Shown: positions 21,137 through 33,163, counted from the first letter of the stretch. The stretch: DNA of 64,000 nt from Reticulitermes speratus (GCA_021186555.1 JAJKFL010000004.1:10112001-10176000); one strand, 5' to 3'. Notes: a model not told the origin generated them from the sequence alone. A program made the numbers and translations.

Positions 21137-22269
21137 TTAGTTTTGTATCATCTTGAGTACTTCCACGGAGTGGATTGTAGGAATCTCTAAGGCATCATGT
21201 TCCTGTCGCGAGCAGTATGTATCTACCAAGTGTTCTACTGCTTTCGAGTGTGCATTGTTAGTTTGGGGATTCGTCAGTTTATGATTTTCCTCGAAGCAGT
21301 TTGCAAGTAATTCCGCTTTTTGTGCTGCTGTGTAGTACTGAGTTCCTAGTTGTAGTAAGGGAGGTATGTTGCCTCTTCCTGTTTTGAAATACCTCACCTC
21401 CCGCCATAGTGGTGCGTTCTGGGGGTGTAGAGTTTTCAGAAATGCCTTCCATTTGTCGTTATGGTGGTCCTGGAGAGCTGTTGCTGTCACTGCATTGAAC
21501 CGAAGGAGTACTCGTCCTAAGATAATACGACGTGTTATTTGATACCGTCGTCGTATATAATTCCTTATCTGGATGATCCGTTGTAAGGGGGGAGCTAGAG
21601 TTGATCTCCTGGTACCGGTGGATTGTTTTGGTATAGCCATATCCGCGGCCCATCTTACCGCAGTTGTAAAATAATGAATCGCTCTGTCCAGGTCTTGCAC
21701 CTCTCGGATGACTGGTTGAGTGTGGAACAGGGTGGATAGTACTTTCCGGTACATATTCCAATTTGCTAGCTGATAGTTATATAATATTGGGCGGGTCATG
21801 GGTAGTGGTTGCAGACGTATCTTATAGACTACCGGGTTATGATCGGACGAGAGGAACGGTAGGGCCTGGGGGGTGGATAAGACACATCCCCTTGACATAG
21901 CTATATCCAGCACACTTGCCTGTCCTTGTGTAGGATAGTAGGTAATGTATATTGAGCCGGAGCAGTTATGGTGATGGAATGATCCGTGCAGAAGTCCAAT
22001 AAGATGTTCCCATTTGTATTGTTTGACTTGCAGTTCCATGCCTCCTGTTTTCCGTTAAAGTCGCCCATTAGGACCGTTGGCATAGACGGGGAAAACATCT
22101 CCCGCAAATCTGTCCTCCGCATGATATTTGTTGGCGGGTTGTATCCGGAAATTACAAGTAGATTGGGGCACTGAGAGGTATGGACTACTACCGCTATCGT
22201 TTCCAGGCGTGATGTACATGGTAGATCAAATCCGTCGTGTCGAATGTCTGTGCTTACCAGAAGGCACAC
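21137..22269 (-). pseudogene. LINE ORF2 endonuclease and linker
   Basis: Two overlapping frames together give an apurinic-like endonuclease. GGG-CLLVST and VLMGDFNGKQEAWNCKSNNT (the GDFN motif) are in 21901-22269, and then LPFLSSDHNPVVYKI (the SDHxP motif) is in 21137-22039. A frameshift near 21950-22030 separates them. The 300-codon second part continues through the linker with ALWREVRYFKTGR-like blocks up to the RT. Confidence 0.75.
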
Positions 22270-22460
22270 CCCACCGCCATGTTGGTTACGGTCGTGTCGG
22301 TATATATCATATTCCGGTAATGCAAATCGTTTCTGTGGTGTGAGTTTTGTTTCGCATGACGCAGCGATGTCAATGCGGTTAATATGTAAGAAATGTTATA
22401 GTTCGTGTTTAAGTAATTGAATGGAATTGGTATTCCATTGCATCATCCTCAAATTTCTCC

Positions 22461-23661
22461 TTACGGCGTTGAAAAGTATGCCATAAACGTGTCTATTACC
22501 GTCAGAATTTTATCTAGCGGCGAGGACGCGTTTCTCAGATTTGTTGCTAAGTAGTTTAATAAGGCACATATAAATTTTACATTGACGGAGGATAAGATAG
22601 TCTGTAAGGATTCAACAATTTGCGGCAATGTTTGTTCTTCAGAGTTTACTGGGGACGATGCAGCGACTTGTGCCCATGTACGTTCATGTCTCTGTGTACT
22701 ACGTGGTGTCTTCGGGAGCGGTAAGGTCACTCGGTTTGGGATTTGTTGGGCGATCTTGGTTTTCTTATTTATAGTATTTTGTGTCCTAGGGCCAAGAGTT
22801 TCTGGTACTCCGGGCATCCCGAGAAGCTTGCGGGATGTTATCCTCCGCAGTTTACGCATTTTGGAGGTTCCCATGGACGTTTTGTGCACTCTTGGGATGC
22901 ATGCTGTAGGTCACATTTGACGCAACTGGCAGGTCTCCCGCAGTACATTGAAGCATGACCATATTGCTGGCATCGGAAACATTGTGGGATCGGGCGTTTT
23001 GCCTTATATCGTTCCCAGTGCACTATGCAGTGGCATAAGCGTGTAGTTTTATATATATCTTTGAAGTTCGTTCCAGACTTAAAAGTAACAACAAAAAATG
23101 GGCATTTGACTAGTATGTTATCGGAATCTTTATCTTTTCGTACAATTTGTCGGATGTTGTTTACCTGAAGTTTGGCCGTGATTTCTTCAGTCGGTATATT
23201 AGGGGGTAGTCCTTTTAAAGTGACTCGTGGCTGTTTTAGATGAGGGAGCTGATAAGTATGATATGCTATCTTGGCCTGTTGGATTTCCCGTAGTAGGAGT
23301 TCATAGTCAGGTTCTGTCTTTGCATATCGCATTAATTTGTTTTGTTTTTATCTCGATGGGGTTCGTCATTTTCTCGTGCAATTTTTTTCAGGGATCGAGT
23401 GTGATTGTTTAAGTAACTGTATATGACCACTGGTGGTATTCGGTTCTTTTTATCTGTCATGGGTGGTGTTGATTCAGTCGATTCTGTATCGACATCGCTA
23501 TCAGAAAGTACTGAAAAATAGTTGTGGGTCTCAATAGACGTACTTGCCCCAGAATTTCTGTGTTGGAGAGTCCTCTTCCGTTTTTGCATTGGTGGCAGTC
23601 GGTAATCTTGGGGCTCTGCCCCCGTCAGATTTATGTTGACTTCTTCTTGACTTTGCAGCAC
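22461..23661 (-). pseudogene. LINE ORF1 with CCHC knuckles
   Basis: The proposed start at 23661 (MLQSQEEVNINLTG) opens 109 codons. The next open part, 23332-22838, holds the PRVTLKGLPPNIPTEEITAK domain typical of Jockey ORF1, then the knuckles CFRCQQYGHASMYC and CVKCDLQHASQEC and a third CVNCGG start. A last part, 22889-22461, contains RTWAQVAAS and a C-terminal helix. Stops or shifts separate the three parts. Confidence 0.8.
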
Positions 23662-23720
23662 TCAGCGATCCGGAACCAATAGCAGTTTAACCCGATGCAT
23701 GATCTGCCCTATATCACTGA

Positions 23721-24045
23721 CACTGTTCTACACTGATTCGCTGAGCGAGAAGTGATCTGCTTACTAATCAACCTACCCGTACCGCTTCCACTGCTTGATT
23801 GTGTGTTGTAGCTCTAACGGCTACGCCACGGTACACTTTGCATCTCACGTCTGGAACCCGTCACATGCAAACTGAAACAGCGATGTTGGAAAGAGGGGGG
23901 GGGGGGGAGAAATACATTGTTTGGAACTTTAAAGCTATCATATCATATAAAGTCAGTATTCACACCATGAGAAACTCAAAACTCACACAAGAACAATTTT
24001 CTAGAACATATGTGAGATGGTAGGTTCTGGCAGCAGTAACATGTC
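23721..24045. other. Unassigned; poly-G tract
   Basis: Contains a run of about 12 G at 23896-23908. No gene recognised. Confidence 0.35.
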
Positions 24046-24069
24046 ACGCCGTGTAGTTTGGCAGATGAG

Positions 24070-24260
24070 TGCCGGCGTTTCGGAGGAATCTGCTGCCTCT
24101 ATTTTTGTTGTAGAAGAGGTGAGGGAGATGGAAGATGGATGCAGCACGCAACAATCGACGGAACTGCAGCGTGTCATATCCCAGAAGAATAATGTAACGT
24201 TGTGTAGTATAGTACAATTTTGCCGACGTTTCGGAGGAGCCTACTGCCTCTATCATCATA
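24070..24260 (+). repeat. Direct repeat around GCGTTTCGGAGGA
   Basis: GGCGTTTCGGAGGAATCTGC followed by TGCCTCTAT (about 24074) and GACGTTTCGGAGGAGCCTAC followed by TGCCTCTAT (about 24228) are direct copies 155 bp apart. The same CGTTTCGG word sits in the fold-back arms at 8356-8617. This is probably a fragment of that MITE family. Confidence 0.5.
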
Positions 24261-24431
24261 ATATAGGGGAACGCTATGCGGGAAAAATGGCATGGTACAG
24301 GGCAAGGAGAAAAGAATATGGCTCTGCGAGCAAACCATGTAGAGAATGTGGGACTATCAGGGAGCAGGGACCAAAACAGGTAGTTAAGGAAGTCTGAAAA
24401 TGCATGAACAAGGACAGAAAGAAGTAAAACA

Positions 24432-24476
24432 TAGGTGTAACTTGGGGGGTGTGGGGGAGGGGGGGGGGAGGGCAAA
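24432..24476 (+). repeat. G-rich low-complexity tract
   Basis: A run of G with few interruptions (TGTGGGGGAGG, then about ten G) could form a G-quadruplex on the plus strand. Confidence 0.6.
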
Positions 24477-24779
24477 TGCACCTCCAATATTTTTTCTACT
24501 GAAGAGTAGCTTTTTTGACTACCAATTGAAGAGAGTCAAATAAAACCGATTATTTGGGTGGTGTAAAAACAGAAAGAAATGAAAAACCTGCATTTTACAG
24601 GATGCAGAATAGAGGCATGGTCGATTTTGCCCCCATAATGTTATCAGCCAAGTTATGCCTGTGGGAATAGATAGGAATGCACAGCTGTTGGAGGGGAATG
24701 ACGTGGAGCACCCAACACGTCAATCTTGATGTTCCTTTTCAAAGTATTAACAGACACAGATGATCTTCAGTAAGGTAAA

Positions 24780-25083
24780 GGTAAAGCAATCCCATTACAG
24801 GCCTGGACAGACCCTTAGGGTTCCAGGAGGTTGAGGCTCCCAGATTTCTAGACAATCGGCACATGAAGGTGGTAAGGTTGTCAGCCCTACGCACTGGCCG
24901 CCTTTACTCCCCAGGAAAGATTCCTGGTACTCATTTCTGTTAGAGGCTGAGTCGACCCCAGGGCCATAGTGCGATCGAAACAATTATGCCAATGAAAAAT
25001 TCCAATGAAACCATCAAGAATCGAAACCGTGACGTTCCAGCTTGTAGCGCAGTGCCTCAACCAACTGCGCCACCGCGTGCCCC
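24780..25083 (-). repeat. tRNA-derived SINE
   Basis: On the minus strand the head reads GGGGCACGCGGTGGCGCAGT then TGGTTGAGGCACTGCG (A box TGGCGCAGTTGG) and ACGGTTTCGATTCTTG (B box), about 50 bp apart. A 220-bp body ends in GCTTTACCTTTACC. Head, spacing and tail are those of a full-length insect tRNA SINE. Confidence 0.75.
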
Positions 25084-26058
25084 CTGATCTTCAATAATGC
25101 ATATCTCAAACCTGTGATATCTTATCACCAATATGATAACCTTAAATGCTATGATTCTACAGCTTACAGTTAGTAACAGTATCTGCCAAAAGAAGCTGTT
25201 TTCAGAAAGGTTTCTCCAAAACCACGTACGTCTTGTCATGTGTGCTTCTGCCTCAGGTATCAGAAGAGGGATGTGTGTCTTTCAGAGTAACAGACTTTTG
25301 AATGGAAACAACTTAATCACATGGTTCCCCTATATTCTGATTTTAGACAAATGCTGCTGTTGTTAAAAATACACCATCAGGTACACAGACAGACATCTGT
25401 TGATACCATGTGAGGGGCACGAGCATTAAAACTGAAAATTTAAATTTAAATTCACTTTAAATTTAACTTGTAAGTAGTGATTGATCTAATGAAGATTACA
25501 CTTGACTTTTTGTTCACCGTGCATTATGGTAATACATAACGCACATAGCAACACACTAAAAAGCTGTATGCAGTTGCTAAATAACTTTTACAAATTCAAA
25601 TACTTGTGCAATTCATGGCTTAAAAACACCAACAACCAATACTAAGAGCGCGACGACTAATGATAGTGTGATACCAGCCAAATCAAAACAGTAGAAACTC
25701 AACAAGGAAAAATCCGGCATACGACGCACCCAAGGAATATCTAGTGCTATACCCTACAAAGTCCAGTGTACTGAAGACCCCCAGTGCCGAACTTCATGGA
25801 TAAAACACACACATTACATAACAATAGTGGATATTATTCAGCTCACCGACGCACCATTGGAATAGAGACCACGTCATGTACCATAAGAGTACAGCGGGAA
25901 ACTCAACAGTTCCCACCATCGCAGTGCAGTAAAAAAACCCAAAACATCGTTAAAATAGTGGACAGTATTGTGGAACAGTGTACAAAAAATAACCCCCACG
26001 CATAACTTAATAAAACAATTGACTACGTGAAGTGAAGTGCACATACGTGCGTACGAAG
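25084..26058. other. Unassigned; possible retroelement end
   Basis: No gene recognised. AAATTTAAATTTAAATTCAC at 25438 is a short palindromic AT tract. The stretch from about 25640 leads into the hammerhead-like motif and may be part of a Penelope-like element. Confidence 0.3.
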
Positions 26059-26094
26059 CCCATGATGATGGTCACTTTGTGACCGAAACATATG
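26059..26094 (+). ncRNA. Hammerhead-like motif
   Basis: CCCATGATGA is followed by the stem GGTCAC-TTT-GTGACC and GAAACATATG. The stem II pairing is perfect over six pairs and GAAAC is intact. The CUGANGA box reads ATGATGA, so one invariant base is off. The best stem of the four copies in the window. Confidence 0.4.
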
Positions 26095-26099
26095 TAGGG

Positions 26100-26897
26100 C
26101 AATTGTAAAGTGTAAAACTTAATTAGTGCAGTTGTTGTTTGAAGATTACTCTGTTCTGGGATATGGTGCTGCATAGTAGATTGGTACATAACTTGTCACA
26201 TGTCAGCATATCAAGTGACCAGATATTCCAGATTCTTTTAAGTATTCCTGAACACATAAAAGAACATGACGACATATTTTAGGGTGGCCAGTTGTCCCAT
26301 TTTAAGTTTTGATTAACCATTTCCAAAGTGCATTAAAATGTTCCTACTTAAATTTTCATTCCCAGCTTTAGCACTTAAGAAAGCTCTGACTGTCTTCGAG
26401 TAACATTGGTTGCAGTCCCAACATTTCTTGATACTTCAATAAATCATGCAACAGATGAAAGCAACATTCTCACTACATCATAAGCTGCTATATAACAAAT
26501 ATAACATACCTTCAGTTTCATATATTTCATTCCTCTAAAAACTACATTGTAATCTTTAATGAGCCATTCACACCCAAACCAGCATATAATCCAGGATTAT
26601 CAAACTAATCTTCATACAAGATACACATAACCCAAAACCACGACAGTTTATCCACAGAGTGCTTACAAAATATCCCAAAATGTAAACAGACACTGTTTTT
26701 AAACTTATATACATACCTCAACAGGAACCTGCTACATATTTTCATAATATAACTTTCTCTATACCTCTATAATACCTACATTAGAAATATTAATCGTTAT
26801 TCTTACAAATCCCACTTCAACTGTAAAGAATAAGATCTTCTAGCCTTAAAATCTTATCTTTGTGATTACCATTCCTCCTAGTATTTTTTGTATTTAG
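26100..26897. other. Unassigned AT-rich DNA
   Basis: No gene or repeat border recognised. Confidence 0.35.
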
Positions 26898-26934
26898 ATA
26901 TACCCGATGATGGCCAAAAGAGGAAGAAACATGT
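26898..26934 (+). ncRNA. Hammerhead-like motif, degraded
   Basis: CCCGATGATGGCCAAAAGAG followed by GAAGAAACATGTAG keeps the GATGA and GAAACATGT ends, but the stem between them is poorly paired. Listed as a relic of the same family. Confidence 0.3.
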
Positions 26935-26963
26935 AGTATAAAATCATAATAAGTAACCATATA

Positions 26964-28281
26964 CAGTAAAACCTCTATCCATCGTTTTTCAGGGGATGGA
27001 AACCAAAACGATACATACGGGAAAACGATAGTACCGGGAAACCATTAAAATTATAGATAAGAACAACTTAATGATTATTATTACTTATTGCTGAAAAAAT
27101 CTTTCATTGACGTTTGTTTTGTGCAAACTTTACTCCTCAATTCAAAGTACGATTTTTCAAGGCCTAGAACACTTTCACGATCACTGTCACTCGTGCTGTG
27201 CGCATAAAAGAAAGATTTTACTTTCATCAGCGCTTCATGCGTCTCAGCAAAGCTCGGCGCAACTTCGGGTTCGCCATCTTCTTCTTCTCCTCCTTCTTCT
27301 TCCCCCTCCACACTCCCGGATGCCACGAGGCTCACGCACACCTCCTGCACTGTTTCTACACCACAGGTTGCCACGTGACTGTCCACAGAGACGTAGTCCT
27401 CGAATTTATCTTTGTTCATGCCACTGAACTTTCCCAGTCTTGGCGAAAATCGTCGCCATAGTTGGTCAATACGACGTCACTATTGCCTGAAGATTGTCCC
27501 TGCACGTAACCAGCTTTCCGAAAACAATTTTCGATTGTCTGCTGGGTTACTTGTTGCAAGGCTGCCATAGTGTAGTGCAAAGCTTCCAACACGTTCAACT
27601 TCTTTTTTGTATCTTTGCCTGCATCCATTAAGCAAACAGCTGTTTGCAAGAGGCCTTTTCTATAAAGCTGCTTATAACACTTTATTACCCCTAAATCAAG
27701 GGGCTGGAGCACAGTTGTACAATTTGCCGGGTACCGTATGACTTTTACATTTCTTAGAAACGAAGTATCCTTTGGACGTGCGGCACAATTGTCCACAAAG
27801 AGGAGAATGTTCCTGTTTTGCGCACCCATACTTGTGTCTAATGAACGCAGAAATGAAGGAAAAATGTCTGTGGTCACCCACGCTTTATTGTTCGCGTGGT
27901 ATGTGGCGGGTAATTTTTTTTACATTCTTGAAACATCGCGGTTTCGGAGATTTTCCGATAACAATCGGCACTTCTTTGACACTTCCATCACTGTTAACAC
28001 AAAGTAAAACAGTAAGTCTGTCTTTACAGTTTTTCCCGCCATAACAAGACTAAGAAAGCGCTAAGAAAGCAATACACGCGCGCGCAGCGCACTAAACCAT
28101 CGCTTCAAATTAAAAAAACATCAATATGGGAAAATGTTGCGTCAGGACCGTGATTTTTCAAAGATTGATGCGGGAAAACGACAGGAAAAAATAGTGTTAT
28201 CTATATGGGGCTAATTTCGGGACCAAATAAGGCAGACGATACATGCGGGAAAACGACGGTAACGGGAACGAGGTTCCACTG
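26964..28281 (-). mobile_element. Tigger/pogo-type transposon, 1.3 kb, 5' part deleted
   Basis: The left end CAGTAAAACCTC and right end GAGGTTCCACTG are inverted with two differences and flanked by TA (26962-26963, 28282-28283). Just inside each end are related words such as ACGGGAAAACGATAG and GGGAAAACGACGG. The minus strand encodes the C-terminal two thirds of a Tigger transposase; the N-terminal DNA-binding part is missing. A full Tigger is about 2.4 kb, so this copy has an internal deletion. Confidence 0.88.
27081..28050 (-). pseudogene. Tigger transposase pseudogene
   Basis: The upstream part (about 28050-27880) shows GKTVKTDLLFYF and, in another frame, VIGKSPKPRCFKNVKK. The best open part, 27877-27416, contains NILLFVDNCAAR (second catalytic Asp), VIRYPANCTTVLQPLDLGVI and KCYKQLYRKGLL, which are diagnostic for DDE_1 Tigger proteins. 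The last part, 27419-27081, carries a D-x-F-EDYVSVDSHVATCG block and an acidic tail. At least three frameshifts interrupt the gene. Confidence 0.85.
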
Positions 28282-28303
28282 TATACCGTGCATTTCAGTA
28301 ATT

Positions 28304-28399
28304 AATTAATTATTTCATTCCAACAAATGCACTACACTGTATTAGTGTTTTCTGACACTAAAACAGTGTAGTGCATTTGTTGGAATGAAATAATTAATT
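28304..28399. repeat. Perfect 37-bp inverted repeat hairpin
   Basis: The left arm (28304-28340) begins AATTAATTATTTCATTCCAA and ends ACTACACTGT. The right arm (28363-28399) is its exact reverse complement. The 22-bp loop itself contains TAGTG...CACTA, which can extend the stem. It begins 21 bp outside the Tigger right end. Confidence 0.9.
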
Positions 28400-28650
28400 G
28401 AGGAATCATGGTTCAATTACCCGCAGGGGTAAGAGATTTTTGTCTTCTGGAAAGAGTCCTGACCAGTCCTGGTGCCCACTCAGCCTCTCATTCATTGTAT
28501 ACTGATGGCTGTTTGCCCGGGTGTATGGTGATATGGGGTGTAAGGCTGACTGCTTACCACCATGAGTGGAGTTCTACCTTCACATTTACCGTATCCCTTT
28601 GTGGTGTGCACAGGGGCAACTTTACATTTTACCTACTTTGTTATTTGTCA
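28400..28650 (+). repeat. SINE-like repeat
   Basis: TGGTTCAATTACCCGCAGGG is a decayed B box. It is followed by GTCTTCTGGAAAGAGTCCTG, TGGTGCCCACTCAGCCTCTC and an end with GGGGCAACTTTACATTTTAC. The body words match the SINE-like block at 3765-4010 in reverse. Confidence 0.5.
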
Positions 28651-29271
28651 CATTTCCTTTAAAATGTGCATAAACAAGTCAAGAAATCTATGCATAGTGT
28701 AACAGTTATGATGCACTCCATCCCTCTGGTTTTCTCTGTAACTCTTGTTTAGAATATTTTTTACCCCAGTAAATATTTAGCAAGTTACCTGGAGATAATT
28801 ATAGAAACATGTGGGTCTTCATGTACCTAGTTTCTGTTATTGGTGTCTAATTATAACCAAAACTGGAATGTGTAGACATATTTTGGTGCAACTCCACAGT
28901 GTCAAATTTAATGAAAATCTATTTATTGGTGTTTGATTGCCATGCAGATGGAACAGACATGGCAGAGTTAATTGGCACATTTTTGCAACTCATTCTTGTA
29001 AACACATAAAAGTAGTCAGCTCATACATTTTTGGTTTTAGGGTTACTTTATTTGGGATAGGTGGTAAGTGATCTGATATGTGTTGTTGATTATTCAGAGG
29101 CCTTTGATCATATTTTGTAAAGGGCATTCCATGTACTTGCAAAAGTGGTTTACTGGCCAAATTAGTTCACGAGATATAGAACCACTACCATTCCATTTCT
29201 TTTACAGTCTTCAGTTTTGTAGTCACCAGGATTTGTTCTTTGAACATTAATATTGTCTTCACTTGAACTAA
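28651..29271. other. EndoU intron 1 sequence beside the LTR element
   Basis: AT-rich, no gene recognised. It ends at the GTAT target duplication at 29272-29275. Confidence 0.4.
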
Positions 29272-29275
29272 GTAT

Positions 29276-29929
29276 TATAACCGGCCGACTCTCTCCTACT
29301 CAGTCAATACAGCAAACTCTTTGTTTCAGGGAATGTAAGTGGTCCTAGTGATAAAATTGCTAATTGAAATCGAATACATATTCTTTACTATTATTATTTG
29401 TTTAAGTACAACAGAGTCTTGTTTGATCTTTATGAACACGGCACTGAACCGCCCGTGTCTGAAGCTAGGACGCTACTCTTGGCTTGGGCACGCACTCTCT
29501 AGCACCCTGGTTCGAAATTCATCCCCCCTTGGATTTTCCTACTTCTTCCCATTGGCTAAATCTGCCCTAATTCTGTAATCTAAAAATCTGCCTGTGTGGA
29601 CCCTGTCGCATCCCTAACGAACCAACTGTATTTTTCTGTAGTCAACACCCACACGTTGAAATATGAGGGTCAAAATCTGTCACAGTATCGAATTTCTAAG
29701 ACTTTGGAGTTGACTAAAATCCCATTAATTTTGACAGTGACAAAGTGCGACAAGTACTGGCCCCCCTTCGCTTTGCCCTGCCTGTCCACTGTCCACACTT
29801 CTGGCGTCCAGATGTTACTATTCACCTACCATGTCCTGTTTTAATAAAATCCCCAAACCAAACTAACTACTCACGCTTGCAATCAAATATAAATTTTAAA
29901 TATCAAAATTAATAAGTGCAACGATTACA
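29276..29929 (-). repeat. 3' LTR (element orientation)
   Basis: 654 bp running TATAACCGGCCGAC to GCAACGATTACA on the plus strand. It is the only LTR copy outside the amplified block. It differs from the 5' LTR at, for example, CAATACAGC/CAATAGAGC, GGCTAAATC/GGCTAACTC and TACTATTCACC/TACTACTGACC. Confidence 0.95.
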
Positions 29930-29941
29930 TACTCCCCTGTG
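29930..29941 (-). promoter_or_regulatory. Polypurine tract
   Basis: Read on the minus strand, CACAGGGGAGTA directly abuts the start of the 3' LTR (TGTAATC). This is the expected position of the plus-strand primer. Confidence 0.7.
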
Positions 29942-30870
29942 AAAAATTTTGATACTTTCGCAAAGCTAAAGTGATAAATTCTTTCAGTGCCGCGTCCATT
30001 TACATCTTTAGTGACATATACAAATTATTGATTAATACTAATATGTGATTAGGCAGTTTGTGGAATATCTTAAAGCTTAGGCAGTTCTAGACAAACACTT
30101 CTCACACCCCTTAGTCATCTGCCCTAAACCAATGACCATTTCCTTGCCTTTTCTTAGGTCTCCTACCCCTTGCTGCGACCTCGTTACCCAAAATCTTACC
30201 CTATATTGCTGTCCCTAACTTGTTACGGTACGGAACAATTTATTCTGTCCTCTACATAACTGGCTAATATTACTAACTGGCTACTAAATAACGGAAATTC
30301 ATTAAAACCTGTTAAAAAGCACATATAACCAAATGAATAATAAGTAACACTGTTACAAATTAAGCCTTAAAGTAATACAAACATTATTGAAAGAACAGTA
30401 ATACAACTAAACACATGAATAAAATGTATACAGTTTGGGAAATAGAACAAACACTTAACACAAAGTACAACGTTACTCAAACTCTTACAAATGTATTTCG
30501 ATGAAATAATTGTTATTGGATATTGGATCATTGTCTTCCTTCGGAATCTCAAATTTCTCTCATTTCTCTCATCAGTCTGTTTTTGGCCATAAAACTCTCC
30601 AATACATTAATTAACTGCTTTATATTTTAGACAAAACATCCAGCTATGGGCTAGTTTAATTAACTTACTCCTAATTGTAATGTTAATCTATGTAACTCTG
30701 AGTTGCAACCAAGAATGTACTACGTTTCTATTATCCTTATCACACTATCAAATCTATGATAATTAATTAATCAATCAATCAAACAACGCATAAAAAAAAG
30801 AATCCCTAATGATTTTCTTCAATCTTCGTAATTTTGTATTATTTCTCCTTCTTCTACTACTACTCCTTAT

Positions 30871-31722
30871 TCACAAGTCCGATCCTTCATTCTGAACGTT
30901 CTCTTCTTCTATGTACTGTTTTAACTCTTTCTTATTGAAATCGCCCCGTATCTTTCCTCTTTCATTTTTCAGTTCATACGCCGAATGGTTCAGAATTTTA
31001 CTAATCAAAAACGGTCCTTCAAAAACATGCATAAACTTAGCAGTGATTCCCTTTATGGCATCTGACATCCTTTGTGTCTTGACCAAGACCTTTTCATGTA
31101 ACTTGGGTTGCCACTCTGCATTCCCCCGCTTGCGGCGTTTCTCCCTGGCCATGCCTCTCTTCTGCATCTTCTCGTATGCCTTCTCCAGCTTCTTCTCAAT
31201 TCCTTCCTCTTCTTCTTCGATCCATTGTGTTCTTGGTATTAATTTTCTGAAAATATTGGGGCGTTCGGAACCATACATTAGTTCACTAGGGGTATATCCT
31301 GTTGCACTAGTTACGGTTTCATTAACCCAACTTTCTATACTTGGCAACAATCCAGCCCATTTCTTGTGATTTTCATGGCAATAAATTCTACAGAATTTTG
31401 AAAGCTCCCGCAAGTATCTTTCACTTGGATTTGACTCCGGGTGTCTAACTGGAACAAACCGAACATCGACTCCATGCTGTTGAAGTTGCTTGTGCCACGA
31501 GGGTGATCTGAATTGTGTAGCGTTGTCCGAAAGAATGACTTTTGGAGTAATGACGTTTCCGAAATAGTGGTTGATCAGTTTATTTAAGCATGCTTTGGTT
31601 GTGGCCGATTTCAATGCATACAGCTTAATGAACTTTGAAAAGACATCAAGACATACCAATATGTACCGTACACCCCCCCCCCCCCCTGGAGGTTGGTAAA
31701 CTACCGTATATGTCCACAGCAC
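30871..31722 (-). pseudogene. Integrase core and C-terminal region of pol
   Basis: The open frame contains LVCLDVFSKFIKLYAL (first Asp), KVILSDNATQFRSPSW (second Asp) and RHPESNPSERYLRELSKFCR (Glu of D,D-35-E), followed by GYTPSELMYG and a basic C-terminal domain ending near the 3' LTR. The N-terminal edge is a run of about 15 C (31672-31686), where the reading frame slips against the zinc-binding part at 31646-32275. The methionine at 31722 is therefore not the real start. Confidence 0.85.
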
Positions 31723-32275
31723 ATACGTCTCCTGGTTCTTTAGGGAAATGATGTTTTTCCTCGACCGTAAATGATCTGTTGGGGTGCTTAGTTCTCTGAC
31801 AAATGTCGCAACACGCTATAAATTTTCTCAACTTTCTGCCAAGGTTTCTGACGTGAAACACAAATTTGATTTCCTCTGAACATTTATCCACCCCTAAATG
31901 GCCTAAAGAAAAATGTACAAACTCGAAAATTTTACGTTCCAGTCCATCTGGCAACATTGCTCTCCATCCTTGTTGGTGTTGACCTCCCCTGCAATACAAC
32001 ACTTCGTTCTTTAGCATGTATTCGGCTCCTTCAGACGCGGGGTGTGTCGCAACTCTCCCTTTTATAGCTGCTAACCTCTCATCTGCGTCTTGAAGTGTGG
32101 CAAGTGTCTGTAATTTTTTCCTAATGTTTCTGGCATCACTGACCTGAATGCCATGTACCATCACCTGGTCAGGGCGTGTTAGGTTCCTCATTTCCTGATC
32201 AGTTAAACCACTGGGACTACGACTCAGGGCATCTGCAAGGTGATTTTGCACACCTTTAATGTGACGAATTACCAA
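31646..32275 (-). pseudogene. RNase H end and integrase zinc-binding part of pol
   Basis: It starts with VIRHIKGVQNHLADALSRSP, the last RNase H motif. It then carries FVHFSLGHLGVDKCSEEIKF and FIACCDICQRTKHPN, the HHCC zinc domain of integrase. A following PKEPGDVCAVDIYGSLP leads into the catalytic core, which is in another frame after the poly-C run. Confidence 0.85.
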
Positions 32276-32461
32276 ATCGAATTGTTGAAGCTCAATATTC
32301 CACCTAGTTACACGATTAGAAGTGACAGCACATCTATTAAGAAATGTTAGGGCCTTATTGTCCGTGTTCAGAATGACTCTGCGTCCATAAATATAAATTT
32401 TGAATCTTTGTAATGCGTATATTATAGCAAGGAGTTCTTTTTCGCAGGTAGTGTACCGTTG
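32276..32461 (-). pseudogene. RNase H middle part of pol, broken by a stop
   Basis: After the stop that ends the SRVLNSA frame, the minus strand continues with a RYTTCEKELLAIIYALQRFK-like reading and NTDNKALTFLNRC, both RNase H motifs. This bridges to the next open part. A stop or frame change near 32460 separates it from RT. Confidence 0.6.
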
Positions 32462-33007
32462 TTAGGCTGAATTTAAGACCCTTGACACTGTGGAAACTAT
32501 GTTAAATTTCCCCTGGTCGCCATCTTGCATTAACACTGCTCCAATAGCTTTTTCACTCGCATCTGTATTAATGATCCAATCCTTTTCTTCGTCTGGGTGC
32601 ACTAAGTGAATACTTTCTGCAAATTTCGACCTTAAAGTTTCGAATGCACTTTGCAATGCTGCAGTCCAACTCCACTTGATTCCCTTACGTAATAGTACGA
32701 GTAGTGGTTCCACGTAAGAGGCATAATTCACAATGAACTGCTGGTGGAAGTTGCACACTCCAAGAAATTTTCGCAGCTGTTTTTGATTTTTCGGCACAGG
32801 GTATCTCAAAATTGCCTCAATCTTTTCATTATCGGGCAGGACAGTTTTATCAGAGATAATGTGACCTAGGAACTTAATTTCAGGTTTACAAAATTGGCAT
32901 CTGGCAGCGTTGATTGTAAAACCTGCCGCCGTAAGTCTGCTGAGTACTGTCAAGGTGACATAAATGGTCTGTAAAGTTGGATGAATGAATGAGTAAGTCA
33001 TCCACAT
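32462..33007 (-). pseudogene. RT thumb and RNase H start of pol
   Basis: Reads AGFTINAARCQFCKPEIKFL, GHIISDKTVLPDNEKIEAIL, QLRKFLGVCNFHQQFIVNYA and WIINTDASEKAIGAVLMQDG, the standard Gypsy thumb/connection and the first RNase H Asp. The upstream YVDD motif (VVMYVDDLLIHS) is in an overlapping frame just before 33007, so a frameshift lies between palm and thumb. Confidence 0.85.
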
Positions 33008-33163
33008 ACATAACCACGTGATTACTCACATCGTCATCTCCAAGCACCTTATCTAGGGCCCTAATGAATGCCGAAAGACTATTTTTAAAGCCGTAAGGTG
33101 TAGAAGTGAAGTGGTAGACCTTACTCTGGAACTGAAACGCTGTCCACTGTCTCGAGGATTCCT

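Larger units (their letters stand above)
19776..23720 (-). mobile_element. Jockey-like LINE, near full length, frameshifted
   Basis: In 5'-to-3' order on the minus strand the element holds ORF1 with zinc knuckles (about 23661-22461) and then ORF2, with endonuclease (about 22300-21750), linker, reverse transcriptase (21059-20325) and C-terminal domain (20291-19776). This order and the CCHC ORF1 are those of the Jockey clade. Both ORFs are split by frameshifts, so it is not autonomous. No target duplication or clear poly(A) tail was identified. It lies antisense in the presumed first intron of the EndoU gene. Confidence 0.85.
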
